DNA of 64,000 nt from Neorhizobium alkalisoli. Lineage in GTDB: Bacteria > Pseudomonadota > Alphaproteobacteria > Rhizobiales > Rhizobiaceae. Shown piece by piece: positions 15,547-24,931 of this stretch. The stretch is taken from contig NZ_VIWP01000008.1 of assembly GCF_007829835.1 (NCBI RefSeq), positions 1 through 64,000 on the forward strand. Reading direction: 5' to 3'. Position 1 is the stretch's first letter, and every line of letters starts with the position of its first letter. Made by a program: the position numbers and the translations under genes. The notes under the pieces were generated by a model. The model was not told the origin of the DNA, searched no databases, and saw nothing but the letters and a program-made list of their open reading frames with translations.

Positions 15547-18505
15547 GCAGTTTCTCATTCGCTTGATCGACGAAAACCGGATTGCAGAGGCGGGCCGGCG
15601 TAAACTCTTCCCGCAGGCCATTCCAGACCAGCACTTCCTCGCCATGCCTGGTCGAACCGCTCTTCACCAAGGCAAGCCCGATCGTCGAGCCGACATGCGG
15701 CGAATAGGCCGATGAAGTGATATAACCCTGATCGTTTTCCAGCGTTGCGGCAGCGCCCTTGGCCAGAATATGCGAGCCGCTGCGGAACGAGGTTTTGGGA
15801 TCGAGCGGCAGGACGCCGACGAGTTGTGGGCGATCGGCGGAGACGAGACCCTCGCGCCCGACCATGGCCTTGCCGATGAAATCCGGTTTTGCCTGCGACA
15901 CCATCTTGCCAAAGCCGAGATCGCCCGGCACGACCGTGCCGTTGATCTCATTATGGGTGACGTGGCCCTTTTCGATGCGCAGGACGCCGAGCGCCTCGAC
16001 ACCGTAAGGCTGGATGCCATGTTCCCGGCCTGCCTCCATCAGCGCATCGGCAATGCTTTCGCCAAAGCCTGCGGGAACTGCGAGTTCGAAGGCAAGCTCG
16101 CCAGAAAACGAGATGCGGAACAGCCGGCCATGCAACTGTCCGCCGCAGAGCGAAACTTCCTTTGCGGCGAGGAAAGGGAAGGCCGCATTGGAAATATCCT
16201 CTTCGACGATCTTTTCGAGGGTTGTGCGGGCCTTCGGTCCGGCAATCGCCATCTGCGCCCATTGGTCCGTCGAGGATGCAAGGCGCACATCGAGATCCGG
16301 CCAAAGCGCTTGGGCGCAGAATTCCAGATGGTTCATGACACCGGCGGCATAGGCTGTCGTCGTCGTCATGAAGAAATGTTCGTCCGACAGGCGGCTGGTC
16401 GTGCCGTCGTCATAGATCATGCCGTCCTCGCGCAGCATCAGGCCATAACGGGCCTTTCCGACCGGCAGTTTCAGGAAGGCGTTGGAATAGACGCGGTTCA
16501 GGAATTCGGCCGAATCCTTGCCGCAGATCTCGATCTTGCCGAGCATGGACACATCGCACAGGCCGGCATTTTTGCGGATGTTCAGGACCTCGCGGTCAAC
16601 GCTCTCGCGCCACGTGCTTTCGCCGTCGCGCGGAAACCAGGATGACCGGTACCAGAGGCCGGTTTCGACGAACACAGCGCCGGTTTTCTTCGCCCATTCA
16701 TGCAGCGGCGATTTTCGCACCGGCTGGAAATGCGTGCCATGATAGGCGCCGGCGAGCGCGCCGAAGGAGACGGGTGTGTAAAATGGCCGGAACGTCGTCG
16801 TTCCGACGTCTCCCGGCGAGATGCCACGCGCTTCGGCAAGAAGACCGATTGCGTTGATATTGGAGAGCTTGCCCTGATCGGTCGCCATGCCGCTGGTCGT
16901 ATAACGCTTGGCCAGCTCGACATGGCCGTAGCCTTCCCGCACGGCGAGGCCGAGATCCTTGCGCGTGACGTCGTTCTGATAATCGACAAAGGCCTTGCCT
17001 TTGACGCCCGGAACGGACCAGAGCGGTTTTTCCGGACGTGCCGACATGTCACCTTCGACCGCGCCGAAGCTTGCCGCGGTGCATGCGAAACCCATTTCCG
17101 AAACCAGTACAGCGGCCTTGGCGGCACCTTCAGACAGGCATGCGGCAATTCCGTTGCCGGTGCTGAGGGCCGCTCCCGCGATCTGTAACCCGTTCAGCTG
17201 CTGCGGCGCGAGGAATGCCGCCTCGGCGTCCGACCAGACGGGTTTGCCACCGCGATGGCAGGCAAGGTGAATGACGGGGCTGAAACCGCCGGACATGGCC
17301 AGAGCGTCGACCTTCAGGTTTTCCGTGCGGCCGTCCTTGAGGATGACAATGGAGGAAAGTGCCTTTCCGCCCTTTGCATCGGAGACGACAGCGCCTTTGA
17401 CGATCCTCGCCTTGCCGGTATAGGCCGGATTTCCGCCTGCCCGGCTATCGACGATCGCGACGGGAACGATGCCGCGGGCTTCGAGATCGAGTGCCAGCGC
17501 ATAACCGCTGTCATTGGTGGTGAAGATCGCGACCTGTCGGCCGGGCGCCACACCATAGCGGTTGAGATAGCTGCGCATGGCGGTCGCCATCATCACGCCG
17601 GGAATATCGTTGCCGCCGAAAACAAGCGGCCGCTCTTCGGCGCCGGTGGCCAGGAGGGCCTGTTTGGCGACGATGCGCCACAGTCGCTCGACCGGTGCCT
17701 TTGCATTCGGAATAGCGACATGTTTCTGAACGCGCTCGACGGCGCCAAAAACATTGCCATCATACCAGCCGAAGGCGGTGGTGCGGGTAAGAATGGTGAC
17801 GTTGGAAAGTGATTCCAGTTCCGCCTTTGCGGTTAGAACGAAGTCGGTCGCGCTGGCTTCGCCGATCCGAGCGGTGTCGGAAAGCAGCGAGCCGCCGATC
17901 ATCGATTGTTCATCGACAAGGATGACCCTTGCGCCGGAGCGTCCGGCCGTCAGCGCCGCGGCAAGTCCCGTCGGGCCAGCGCCGATGAGGAGCAGGTCAC
18001 AATGGGCCCAGGCTTTTTCATAGGTATCCGGATCCTTCTCGTAACTCGCCTTGCCGAGGCCGGCCGCCTTGCGGATGAAGGGCTCGTAGACCTTTTCCCA
18101 GAATGCCGCGGGCCACATGAAGGTCTTATAGTAGAAGCCCGCGCCGAGGAAGGGCGACAGGAGGCTGTTGAACGAGCCTATATCGAAATCGAGCGACGGC
18201 CAGCGGTTCTGGCTTGCCGCTTCCAGTCCCTGATAGAGTTCCTGCATGGTGGCGCGGGTATTGGGCTCGGTGCGGCCGCCCTGGCCGATCGTCATCAGCG
18301 CATTCGGTTCGGCGGCGCCCGCCGTCAGGATGCCGCGGGGGCGATGGTACTTGAAGCTTCGCCCGACCAGCTGGCAGCCATTGGCAAGCAGGGCCGAGGC
18401 GAGGCTGTCTCCGGCAAAACCCAGCATGCGCTTGCCGTCGAAGGTGAAGGAAAGGCGCGACTGCCGGTCGATCAGGCCGCCGCTTTCCAGGCGATAGGAT
18501 GTCAT
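15539..18505 (-). CDS. soxA: sarcosine oxidase-type alpha subunit (SoxA / N-methylglutamate dehydrogenase subunit C)
   Basis: A 988-residue subunit. It has an N-terminal ferredoxin-like domain with the 2Fe-2S Cys ligands lost (about 15-95), an NAD-binding Rossmann fold with GAGPTG at 175-180, and a C-terminal GcvT-like THF-binding domain (from about 590) that captures formaldehyde as methylene-THF. Length and domain order match the alpha subunit of heterotetrameric sarcosine oxidase and the mgdC product. It starts 19 bp after soxD. Which N-methyl amino acid is oxidised cannot be read from sequence alone. Confidence 0.92.
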   Translation of the reverse strand: MTSYRLESGGLIDRQSRLSFTFDGKRMLGFAGDSLASALLANGCQLVGRSFKYHRPRGILTAGAAEPNALMTIGQGGRTEPNTRATMQELYQGLEAASQNRWPSLDFDIGSFNSLLSPFLGAGFYYKTFMWPAAFWEKVYEPFIRKAAGLGKASYEKDPDTYEKAWAHCDLLLIGAGPTGLAAALTAGRSGARVILVDEQSMIGGSLLSDTARIGEASATDFVLTAKAELESLSNVTILTRTTAFGWYDGNVFGAVERVQKHVAIPNAKAPVERLWRIVAKQALLATGAEERPLVFGGNDIPGVMMATAMRSYLNRYGVAPGRQVAIFTTNDSGYALALDLEARGIVPVAIVDSRAGGNPAYTGKARIVKGAVVSDAKGGKALSSIVILKDGRTENLKVDALAMSGGFSPVIHLACHRGGKPVWSDAEAAFLAPQQLNGLQIAGAALSTGNGIAACLSEGAAKAAVLVSEMGFACTAASFGAVEGDMSARPEKPLWSVPGVKGKAFVDYQNDVTRKDLGLAVREGYGHVELAKRYTTSGMATDQGKLSNINAIGLLAEARGISPGDVGTTTFRPFYTPVSFGALAGAYHGTHFQPVRKSPLHEWAKKTGAVFVETGLWYRSSWFPRDGESTWRESVDREVLNIRKNAGLCDVSMLGKIEICGKDSAEFLNRVYSNAFLKLPVGKARYGLMLREDGMIYDDGTTSRLSDEHFFMTTTTAYAAGVMNHLEFCAQALWPDLDVRLASSTDQWAQMAIAGPKARTTLEKIVEEDISNAAFPFLAAKEVSLCGGQLHGRLFRISFSGELAFELAVPAGFGESIADALMEAGREHGIQPYGVEALGVLRIEKGHVTHNEINGTVVPGDLGFGKMVSQAKPDFIGKAMVGREGLVSADRPQLVGVLPLDPKTSFRSGSHILAKGAAATLENDQGYITSSAYSPHVGSTIGLALVKSGSTRHGEEVLVWNGLREEFTPARLCNPVFVDQANEKLHV

Positions 18506-18524
18506 GGGTGCTTATCCTCTGACC

Positions 18525-18788
18525 TTATTCTCTGGCGAGCGCTGCGTCGCGGCTCGCCTCGATCTCGTGGGTGGCGGTATCGCGGGTAATGACCAGCCAG
18601 CGGCGGCAGCCCGATGTGTGGTGCCAATATTCGTCGTAACGGCCGCGCGGATTGTCGCGCAGGTAAACGTAATCCATCCAGGCATTCGGTGTCGCATCGG
18701 CCGCCGGGCGGTCGAGGACGGCTCCCTTGACGGTGAACTCCTCCTTGGGGCGTTTGCCGCAATGAGGGCAGGGGATGAGGCTTGCCAT
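18525..18788 (-). CDS. soxD: sarcosine oxidase-type delta subunit (SoxD / N-methylglutamate dehydrogenase subunit B)
   Basis: An 87-residue zinc-binding subunit. IPCPHCGKRPKEEF supplies two Cys ligands and HHTSGCRRWLVITRDT the remaining His/Cys region, both diagnostic for SoxD. It lies between the beta and alpha subunit genes, in the standard B-D-A-G order. Short, but its motifs and location make it certain. Confidence 0.93.
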   Translation of the reverse strand: MASLIPCPHCGKRPKEEFTVKGAVLDRPAADATPNAWMDYVYLRDNPRGRYDEYWHHTSGCRRWLVITRDTATHEIEASRDAALARE

Positions 18789-18830
18789 ATCCAGATCTTT
18801 CTTGATGCCGCTATCGGCGAATGGTGGCGA

Positions 18831-20081
18831 TCAATGCAGGTTCGGTTGGGCGCCCTGGCCCTTCTCGTCGATCAGGTAACCGCGCTCGAAACGGTCGAGC
18901 CGCATTTCGCGTGTCGTCTGGTGCGGTTCTCCCTTTGCGAGGAGATGGGCGAAGCAGAAGCCGGATGCAGGCGTCGCCTTGAAACCGCCGTAACACCAGC
19001 CGGCATTGAGATAGAGATTGTCGACGGGCGTCCTGTCGATGATCGGCGAACCATCCATCGACATGTCCATGATGCCGCCCCAGGAGCGCAGGACGCGGAC
19101 GCGCGAAAGAGCCGGGATCATCGCCTTGCCGGCTTCGACCACATGTTCGACGGTCGCAAGATTGCCGCGCTGCGCATAGGAATTATAGCCATCGATATCG
19201 CCGCCGAACACAAGGCCGCCCTTGTCAGACTGCGAGACATAGAAATGCCCTGCACCGAACGTCACGACGCCATCGATGAAGGGTTTCAACCCTTCCGAGA
19301 CGAAAGCCTGCAGGACGTGGCTTTCGATCGGCAGTTTCAGCCCGGCCATGTCCGCGACACGCGAAGAATTGCCGGCCGCTGCAAGGCCAAGCTTGCCGCA
19401 GCCGATAAAGCCCTTGGTCGTCTCGACGCCGGTGACGCGGCCATTCTCGCGGCGAATGCCGGTGACTTCGCAATTCTGGATGATATCGACGCCGCGCATG
19501 TCGGCGCCGCGGGCATAACCCCAGGCGACCGCATCGTGCCGCACCGTTCCACCACGGCGCTGGATCAGGCCGCCCTGGATCGGGAAACGGGCATTGTCGA
19601 AATCGAGAAACGGCAGCATGGCGCGAACCGCGGCGCGATCGAGCAGATCTGCGTCGACACCATGCAGGCGCATGGCATTGCCGCGCCGCGTATAGGCGTC
19701 GCGCTGGGCGTCGGAATGGAAGAGGTTGAGGACGCCGCGCTGCGACACCATCGCATTGTAGTTGAAGTCCTGTTCCAGCCCTTCCCAGAGTTTGAGCGAC
19801 AGTTCGTAGAAGGGGTTGTTGCCGGGCAGAAGATAGTTTGAGCGAATGATCGTCGTGTTGCGGCCGACATTGCCGGAGCCGATATAGCCCTTCTCCAGAA
19901 CGGCAACATTGGTGACGCCGAATTCCTTGGCGAGATAATAGGCCGTCGCAAGGCCATGTCCGCCTCCACCGACAATGATGACGTCGTAATGCGGTTTCGG
20001 CTGCGGATCCCGCCAGGCAGGCGTCCACGCCTTGTTGCCGCGAAGTCCGTTGAGAAGCAGGGAGAGTGCCGAATAGCGCAT
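18831..20081 (-). CDS. soxB: sarcosine oxidase-type beta subunit (SoxB / N-methylglutamate dehydrogenase subunit A)
   Basis: A 416-residue flavoprotein of the DAO/glycine-oxidase fold; the FAD-binding GGGGHG lies at about 38-43 within DVIIVGGGGHGLATAYYLA, followed by the LEKGYIGSGNVGRNTTIIRS segment typical of the beta subunit, which carries the amine-oxidising site. It is the first gene of the soxBDAG block. The divergent GlxA-type regulator starts 92 bp away on the other strand. Confidence 0.92.
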   Translation of the reverse strand: MRYSALSLLLNGLRGNKAWTPAWRDPQPKPHYDVIIVGGGGHGLATAYYLAKEFGVTNVAVLEKGYIGSGNVGRNTTIIRSNYLLPGNNPFYELSLKLWEGLEQDFNYNAMVSQRGVLNLFHSDAQRDAYTRRGNAMRLHGVDADLLDRAAVRAMLPFLDFDNARFPIQGGLIQRRGGTVRHDAVAWGYARGADMRGVDIIQNCEVTGIRRENGRVTGVETTKGFIGCGKLGLAAAGNSSRVADMAGLKLPIESHVLQAFVSEGLKPFIDGVVTFGAGHFYVSQSDKGGLVFGGDIDGYNSYAQRGNLATVEHVVEAGKAMIPALSRVRVLRSWGGIMDMSMDGSPIIDRTPVDNLYLNAGWCYGGFKATPASGFCFAHLLAKGEPHQTTREMRLDRFERGYLIDEKGQGAQPNLH

Positions 20082-20122
20082 GAAATGGCGTCCTGAGGGT
20101 AACGCTCAGGACGATATTATGG

Positions 20123-20138
20123 ATCTTTCGCCAAAGAT
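20123..20138. promoter_or_regulatory. small inverted repeat in the soxB/glxA divergent gap
   Basis: ATCTTT and AAAGAT flank CGCC in the 92-bp region between the two divergent starts. It could be an operator for the AraC-type regulator. Weak evidence. Confidence 0.3.
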
Positions 20139-20173
20139 TGCATCATAGGGACGGAATGATATAGAAAAAGGAC

Positions 20174-21148
20174 ATGGCATCCACCGAAGCAAAATCCCTG
20201 CAGCGTATCGGTTTCCTGCTGGTGCCCAATTACGCGCTGATGTCCTATGCCTCGGCCACAGAGCCGCTGCGCGCCGCAAACCTGATTGCGGGTCTGCCGC
20301 TTTACGAGGTGGTCAATCTCTCGGCCGCCGCAAAGCCGGTTACCAGTTCATCCGGGCTTTCGATCGATTGTCGGGGCCTGCAGGCAGAGGGGGCGAATTG
20401 CCACACGATCTTCGTCTGCGCCGGTGGCGGCCGTATCGACTGGGAAGACAGGGACGGGCTTTACGGCCTGCTTCGCAAACTCTCGCGCCAGGGTGTGAGG
20501 ATCGGCGGCATATCGAGCGGCGCCTACCTGCTCGCGGCGGCCGGCCTGATGGAGAACCGCAACTTTACCATTCACTGGGAGCATGCGGAGCTTCTGAGAG
20601 AGGCTTTCCCGCATCTCCTGCCGTGGCATGCCCGTTACGTCATCGATGGTGACCGCATTACCTGTGGTGGCGGCGTTGCGCCGCTCGACATGATGCACGC
20701 GATGATCTCCGAGCGCATGGGCACGCATTTTGCCCGCCGCGTCAGCGACTGGTATCTCCACACGGCCGTCGGGGAGTCCAGCGCGCCACAGCGCGGTTCC
20801 GCCGCCGAACGTTTTGGCACGCACCATCCGGCCTTGCTGACTGTTCTCGAAAAGATGGAGGCGACGATCGAGCAGCCGGTGCCACGTGCTGCGCTGGCAA
20901 AGCTTGCCGGCATCAGCGCCCGCCACCTTGACCGGCTTTTTACGACCGAGATCGGTGCGGGCTTCCTTGATACCTATCGAGCTATCCGCATCCGCCATGC
21001 GCAGCGGCTTCTCGAGCAGAGCCCGCTTTCGATCGCCGAAATTGCCTTTGCCACCGGGTTTTCCAGCGCCGGCCATTTTTCCCGCGCGTTTAAGGCTGGG
21101 ACAGGCAAGACGCCACGCGCTTTTCGTTTGAAGTTTCCTCGCGATTAA
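20174..21148 (+). CDS. glxA: GlxA family transcriptional regulator (DJ-1/PfpI + AraC HTH)
   Basis: A 324-residue regulator with an N-terminal class I glutamine-amidotransferase-like (DJ-1/PfpI) domain (about 10-175), lacking enzyme function in known members, and a C-terminal AraC HTH pair (about 235-320; LAKLAGISARHLDRLF and IAEIAFATGFSSAGHFSRAFK). Relatives (GlxA, GbdR, CdhR) control amine, betaine and carnitine breakdown. It is placed between divergent soxBDAG and the glxBCD-glnT genes, as in Sinorhizobium, and probably activates both. Confidence 0.9.
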   Translation: MASTEAKSLQRIGFLLVPNYALMSYASATEPLRAANLIAGLPLYEVVNLSAAAKPVTSSSGLSIDCRGLQAEGANCHTIFVCAGGGRIDWEDRDGLYGLLRKLSRQGVRIGGISSGAYLLAAAGLMENRNFTIHWEHAELLREAFPHLLPWHARYVIDGDRITCGGGVAPLDMMHAMISERMGTHFARRVSDWYLHTAVGESSAPQRGSAAERFGTHHPALLTVLEKMEATIEQPVPRAALAKLAGISARHLDRLFTTEIGAGFLDTYRAIRIRHAQRLLEQSPLSIAEIAFATGFSSAGHFSRAFKAGTGKTPRAFRLKFPRD

Positions 21149-21190
21149 CGGATTATTCCTGTCAAGATAATTCCTTGATGCGGAGAACAG

Positions 21191-21856
21191 ATGGCGGGCC
21201 GGAACGAGAAAACGGAAGCGGGTGCAACCCTTTCGCAGGATCCGCACGCGGTGCGCGAGCCGCGCGTCAACAATCTGGAAATGGCGATCGGCCACGAGGT
21301 TCGCACCTATCGCAAGCAGCTTGGACTAACAGTTTCGGATCTCGCCGCCTCGACAGGCATGTCGGTCGGCATGCTCTCGAAAATCGAGAACGGCAATATC
21401 TCGCCATCGCTGACGACGTTGCAGTCCCTTTCCAAGGCGCTGAGCGTGCCGCTGACCTCGTTCTTCCGCCGTTTCGAGGAGCCGCGCAGCGCAACTTTCG
21501 TGAAGTCGGGTCAGGGCGTCAATATCGAGCGGCGCGGCACGCGGGCAGGGCATCAGTATAGCCTGCTCGGCCATATCGAGAACAATACAAGCGGCGTGAC
21601 CGTGGAGCCCTACCTCATCACGCTGACTGCGGAATCAGACGTATTTCCGACCTTCCAACATGAAGGCATGGAGTTCCTCTACATGCTGGAGGGCGAGGTG
21701 GTCTATCGCCATGCCGAGAGCCTCTATCGGATGCAGCAGGGCGACAGCCTGTTCTTCGATGCCGACGCCCCGCACGGGCCGGAGGAACTCGTCCAGCTGC
21801 CGGCAAAATATCTGTCGATCATCAGCTATCCGCAGCGCCGCACCTCCTCGGATTGA
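21191..21856 (+). CDS. XRE family transcriptional regulator with cupin domain
   Basis: A 221-residue protein: HTH_3 at about 33-92 (LGLTVSDLAASTGMSVGMLSKIENG) and a C-terminal cupin_2 domain (about 140-210) that binds a small effector. This architecture is shared by PuuR and other amine/amino-acid regulators. It lies between glxA and glxB on the same strand. It probably tunes the N-methylglutamate genes, but no clear operator is visible in the following 111-bp gap, which contains an A-rich stretch at 21880-21900. Confidence 0.88.
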   Translation: MAGRNEKTEAGATLSQDPHAVREPRVNNLEMAIGHEVRTYRKQLGLTVSDLAASTGMSVGMLSKIENGNISPSLTTLQSLSKALSVPLTSFFRRFEEPRSATFVKSGQGVNIERRGTRAGHQYSLLGHIENNTSGVTVEPYLITLTAESDVFPTFQHEGMEFLYMLEGEVVYRHAESLYRMQQGDSLFFDADAPHGPEELVQLPAKYLSIISYPQRRTSSD

Positions 21857-21967
21857 CCGGCATTGGTTAAACAAGAATTGCCTTAAAGGAAAAAAATATT
21901 CTTACAGATTGATCTGGCCTCTGGTGCGTGTTAGCTCTCCATTCAGTCACGAATGGAGATTTCGCCC

Positions 21968-22873
21968 ATGTGCGGCATTGTTGGACTATTCCTGAAAGAC
22001 AAGAGCCTCGAACCCAAGCTTGGGGAAATGCTCTCGGACATGCTGATCATCATGACCGATCGCGGGCCGGATTCCGCTGGCATCGCCATCTATGGCGCGA
22101 CGACCGCCGGAAAGGCCAAGGTCACCTTGCAGTCGGCGGAGCCGAAGCTCGATTTCAATGGTCTTGCCGATGATCTCGCCGAGGCCGGCATCTATGCCGA
22201 GATCCTGATCAAAGATACGCATGCGGTGGTGGAACTGGATGCGGACAAGCTCTCGCAAGTCCGCGCCCTGCTCGCCGAAATCCGCCCTTCGGTACGCGTC
22301 ATGGGCTCCGGCGACAGTGTCGAGATCTACAAGGAAACCGGCCTTCCGAGAGACGTCGTTGCCCGCTTCGGCGTTCGCGCCATGGGCGGTACGCACGGGA
22401 TCGGGCATACGCGCATGGCAACGGAATCGGCTGTTACTACGCTCGGTGCCCACCCATTTTCCACGGGAGCCGACCAGTGCCTGGTGCATAACGGCTCGCT
22501 TTCAAATCACAACAACCTGCGCCGCGAGCTGGTTCGCGAGGGAATGACCTTCGAGACCCAGAACGACTCCGAAGTGGCTGCCGCTTACCTCACTGCTGAG
22601 ATGGCCAAGGGCAAGAATCTCGGCGAGGCGCTGACCAGCGCCCTCGATGACCTGGATGGGTTCTTCACCTTCGTCGTCGGCACCAAGTCCGGTTTTGGCG
22701 TCGTGCGAGACCCGATCGCCTGCAAGCCGGCCGTCATGGCCGAGACGGACCAGTTCGTTGCCTTCGGCTCCGAATACCGGGCGCTGGTCAATCTGCCGGG
22801 CATCGAGAACGCGCGCGTCTGGGAGCCGGAACCGGCAACCGTCTATTTCTGGGATCACGAAAAGGCAGCCTGA
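21968..22873 (+). CDS. glxB: class II glutamine amidotransferase (GlxB / N-methylglutamate synthase subunit A)
   Basis: A 301-residue Ntn amidotransferase. The start MCGIVGLF places the nucleophile at Cys2; DRGPDSAG and the later TRMATESAVTTLGAHPFS and HNGSLSNHNNLRREL are the standard glutaminase motifs. ATG 21968 is required to expose that Cys, so the in-frame upstream start at 21953 is rejected. It corresponds to the N-terminal domain of the glutamate synthase large chain as a separate protein. It forms N-methylglutamate synthase (mgsABC) with the next two gene products in methylamine users. Confidence 0.93.
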   Translation: MCGIVGLFLKDKSLEPKLGEMLSDMLIIMTDRGPDSAGIAIYGATTAGKAKVTLQSAEPKLDFNGLADDLAEAGIYAEILIKDTHAVVELDADKLSQVRALLAEIRPSVRVMGSGDSVEIYKETGLPRDVVARFGVRAMGGTHGIGHTRMATESAVTTLGAHPFSTGADQCLVHNGSLSNHNNLRRELVREGMTFETQNDSEVAAAYLTAEMAKGKNLGEALTSALDDLDGFFTFVVGTKSGFGVVRDPIACKPAVMAETDQFVAFGSEYRALVNLPGIENARVWEPEPATVYFWDHEKAA

Positions 22874-22900
22874 GCCGCCGATATCGAGAAAGCTTTCAAA

Positions 22901-23587
22901 ATGCCCGTATTCGATCTTTCCAGCACGCCGCTGCGTGAATTGAACAGCGCTCTCCACGCCCTTTCCAAGGGCGCCAACGACACGGCATTCGAGGTCGTCA
23001 ACCCGCGCGGCAGCCATGCCGTCGCCGTTGGCATCGACAGCCCGGTCGTCGTCGATATCAAGGGTTCCGTCGGTTATTACTGCGCCGGCATGAACGATGG
23101 CGGCACCGTCACCGTGCATGGATCGGCCGGCCCCGGTGTTGCCGAAAACATGATGTCGGGCACTGTCGTGATCGAAGGCGATGCCTCGCAATATGCCGGC
23201 GCCACCGGCAATGGTGGCCTACTGGTGATCAAGGGCAATGCCGCCTCGCGCTGCGGCATTTCGATGAAGGGTATCGATATCGTCGTTTATGGCAATATCG
23301 GCCATATGTCGGCCTTCATGGGCCAGTCCGGCCACCTGGTCGTGCTTGGCGATGCGGGCGATGCGCTGGGAGATTCGCTTTACGAAGCCAAGCTCTTCGT
23401 CCGTGGTTCGGTGAAGAGCCTCGGCACCGATTGCATCGAAAAGGAAATGCGTCCGGAACATCTCGAAAAACTCGCCGAGCTTCTGGAAAAGGCCGGCGTC
23501 ACGGATGTGAAGCCGGAAGAATTCAAGCGCTACGGCTCGGCCCGAAAACTCTACAATTTCAACATCGACAACGCCGACGCGTATTGA
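22901..23587 (+). CDS. glxC: GlxC protein, GXGXG-domain subunit (glutamate synthase C-terminal-like / MgsB)
   Basis: A 228-residue right-handed beta-helix protein equal to the C-terminal GXGXG domain of glutamate synthase. Repeated glycine pairs are visible (GTVTVHGSAGPGVAENMMSG, GATGNGGLLVIKG, GMKGIDIVVYGNIG, LVVLGDAGDALGDS). It lies 27 bp after glxB and 14 bp before glxD in one operon. In N-methylglutamate synthase it is the structural middle subunit. Confidence 0.93.
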   Translation: MPVFDLSSTPLRELNSALHALSKGANDTAFEVVNPRGSHAVAVGIDSPVVVDIKGSVGYYCAGMNDGGTVTVHGSAGPGVAENMMSGTVVIEGDASQYAGATGNGGLLVIKGNAASRCGISMKGIDIVVYGNIGHMSAFMGQSGHLVVLGDAGDALGDSLYEAKLFVRGSVKSLGTDCIEKEMRPEHLEKLAELLEKAGVTDVKPEEFKRYGSARKLYNFNIDNADAY

Positions 23588-23601
23588 GGCGAGGGAAAGA
23601 C

Positions 23602-24930
23602 ATGTCCTATCACAACCCCTTCACGCCGCCCCGCAAGTCCGCGACCTTCGACGATCATACGCTGGCAGAAATCCGCCGTGCGGCGGCAACCGGCATCTAT
23701 GACATTCGTGGCGCGGGCACCAAGCGCAAGGTTCCGCATTTCGACGACCTGCTTTTCCTCGGCGCCTCGATCTCCCGTTATCCGCTCGAAGGGTATCGCG
23801 AGAAATGCGATACATCGGTGACGCTCGGAACCCGCTTCGCCAAGAAGCCGATCACGCTGAAGACGCCGATCACCATTGCCGGCATGAGTTTTGGCGCCCT
23901 CTCGGGCAATGCCAAGGAAGCGCTCGGTCGTGGCGCAACGCTTGCCGGCACCTCGACGACGACAGGCGACGGCGGCATGACCAATGAGGAGCGCGGCCAT
24001 TCGCAGACGCTCGTCTACCAGTATCTTCCGTCGCGTTACGGCATGAACCCGAAGGACCTTCGCCGCGCCGACGCGATCGAGATCGTCATCGGCCAAGGCG
24101 CCAAACCCGGCGGCGGCGGCATGCTGCTCGGCCAAAAAATTTCCGATCGCGTTGCCAATATGCGCAACCTGCCGAAGGGCATCGACCAGCGCTCCGCCTG
24201 CCGCCATCCCGACTGGACCGGCCCCGACGATCTCGAAATCAAGATCATGGAACTGCGCGAGATCACCGACTGGGAAAAGCCGATCTACGTCAAGGTCGGC
24301 GGCGCACGCCCCTATTATGACACGGCGCTTGCCGTGAAGTCCGGCGCCGATGTCGTCGTGCTCGACGGCATGCAGGGCGGCACCGCGGCAACGCAGGACG
24401 TGTTCATCGAAAATGTCGGCATGCCGACGCTCGCCTGCATCCGCCCCGCCGTTCAGGCGCTGCAGGATCTCGGCATGCATCGCAAGGTGCAGCTGATCGT
24501 TTCCGGTGGCATCCGCTCCGGCGCGGACGTTGCCAAGGCACTGGCGCTCGGCGCCGATGCGGTGGCGATCGGAACTGCAGCTCTGGTTGCTATCGGCGAC
24601 AACGATCCCCGCTGGGAAGAAGAATACCAGAAGCTCGGCACCACGGCCGGCGCCTATGACGACTGGCACGAAGGCAAGGATCCGGCCGGTATCACCACCC
24701 AGGATCCGGAGCTTGCCGCCCGCCTCGACCCGATCGCAGCTGGCCGCCGCCTTGCCAATTACCTCAAGGTCATGACGCTGGAAGCGCAGACGATCGCGCG
24801 CGCCTGCGGCAAGAACAAGCTTCACAATCTGGAGCCGGAAGATCTTTGCGCCCTGACGATGGAAGCGGCTGCCATGGCGCAGATCCCGCTTGCCGGCACC
24901 AGCTGGTACCCCGGAAAGGGCGGCTTCTGA
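23602..24930 (+). CDS. glxD: FMN-binding glutamate synthase-like protein (GlxD / N-methylglutamate synthase subunit C)
   Basis: A 442-residue protein equal to the central FMN barrel of glutamate synthase. Typical blocks are TPITIAGMSFGALSGNAKEAL, GGMTNEERGHSQTLVYQ, GQGAKPGGGGMLLGQKIS and VVLDGMQGGTAATQD, with the SGGIRSGADVAKALALGADAV phosphate-binding end. ATG 23602 (MSYHNPF) is the true start; the frame is open further upstream only because it runs through glxC. It catalyses the flavin-dependent step with glutamate or 2-oxoglutarate and methylamine in the methylotroph enzyme. Confidence 0.93.
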   Translation: MSYHNPFTPPRKSATFDDHTLAEIRRAAATGIYDIRGAGTKRKVPHFDDLLFLGASISRYPLEGYREKCDTSVTLGTRFAKKPITLKTPITIAGMSFGALSGNAKEALGRGATLAGTSTTTGDGGMTNEERGHSQTLVYQYLPSRYGMNPKDLRRADAIEIVIGQGAKPGGGGMLLGQKISDRVANMRNLPKGIDQRSACRHPDWTGPDDLEIKIMELREITDWEKPIYVKVGGARPYYDTALAVKSGADVVVLDGMQGGTAATQDVFIENVGMPTLACIRPAVQALQDLGMHRKVQLIVSGGIRSGADVAKALALGADAVAIGTAALVAIGDNDPRWEEEYQKLGTTAGAYDDWHEGKDPAGITTQDPELAARLDPIAAGRRLANYLKVMTLEAQTIARACGKNKLHNLEPEDLCALTMEAAAMAQIPLAGTSWYPGKGGF

Positions 24931-24931
24931 G

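Noticed and set aside
15539..20081. Plain annotation as sarcosine oxidase
   Set aside because: Not rejected outright, but not taken as the preferred function: the same four subunits form N-methylglutamate dehydrogenase, and the neighbours glxBCD and a gmaS-like gene fit that better.
23551..24825. A 424-codon minus-strand frame within glxD
   Set aside because: Antisense to glxD, which has all FMN-barrel motifs of glutamate synthase.
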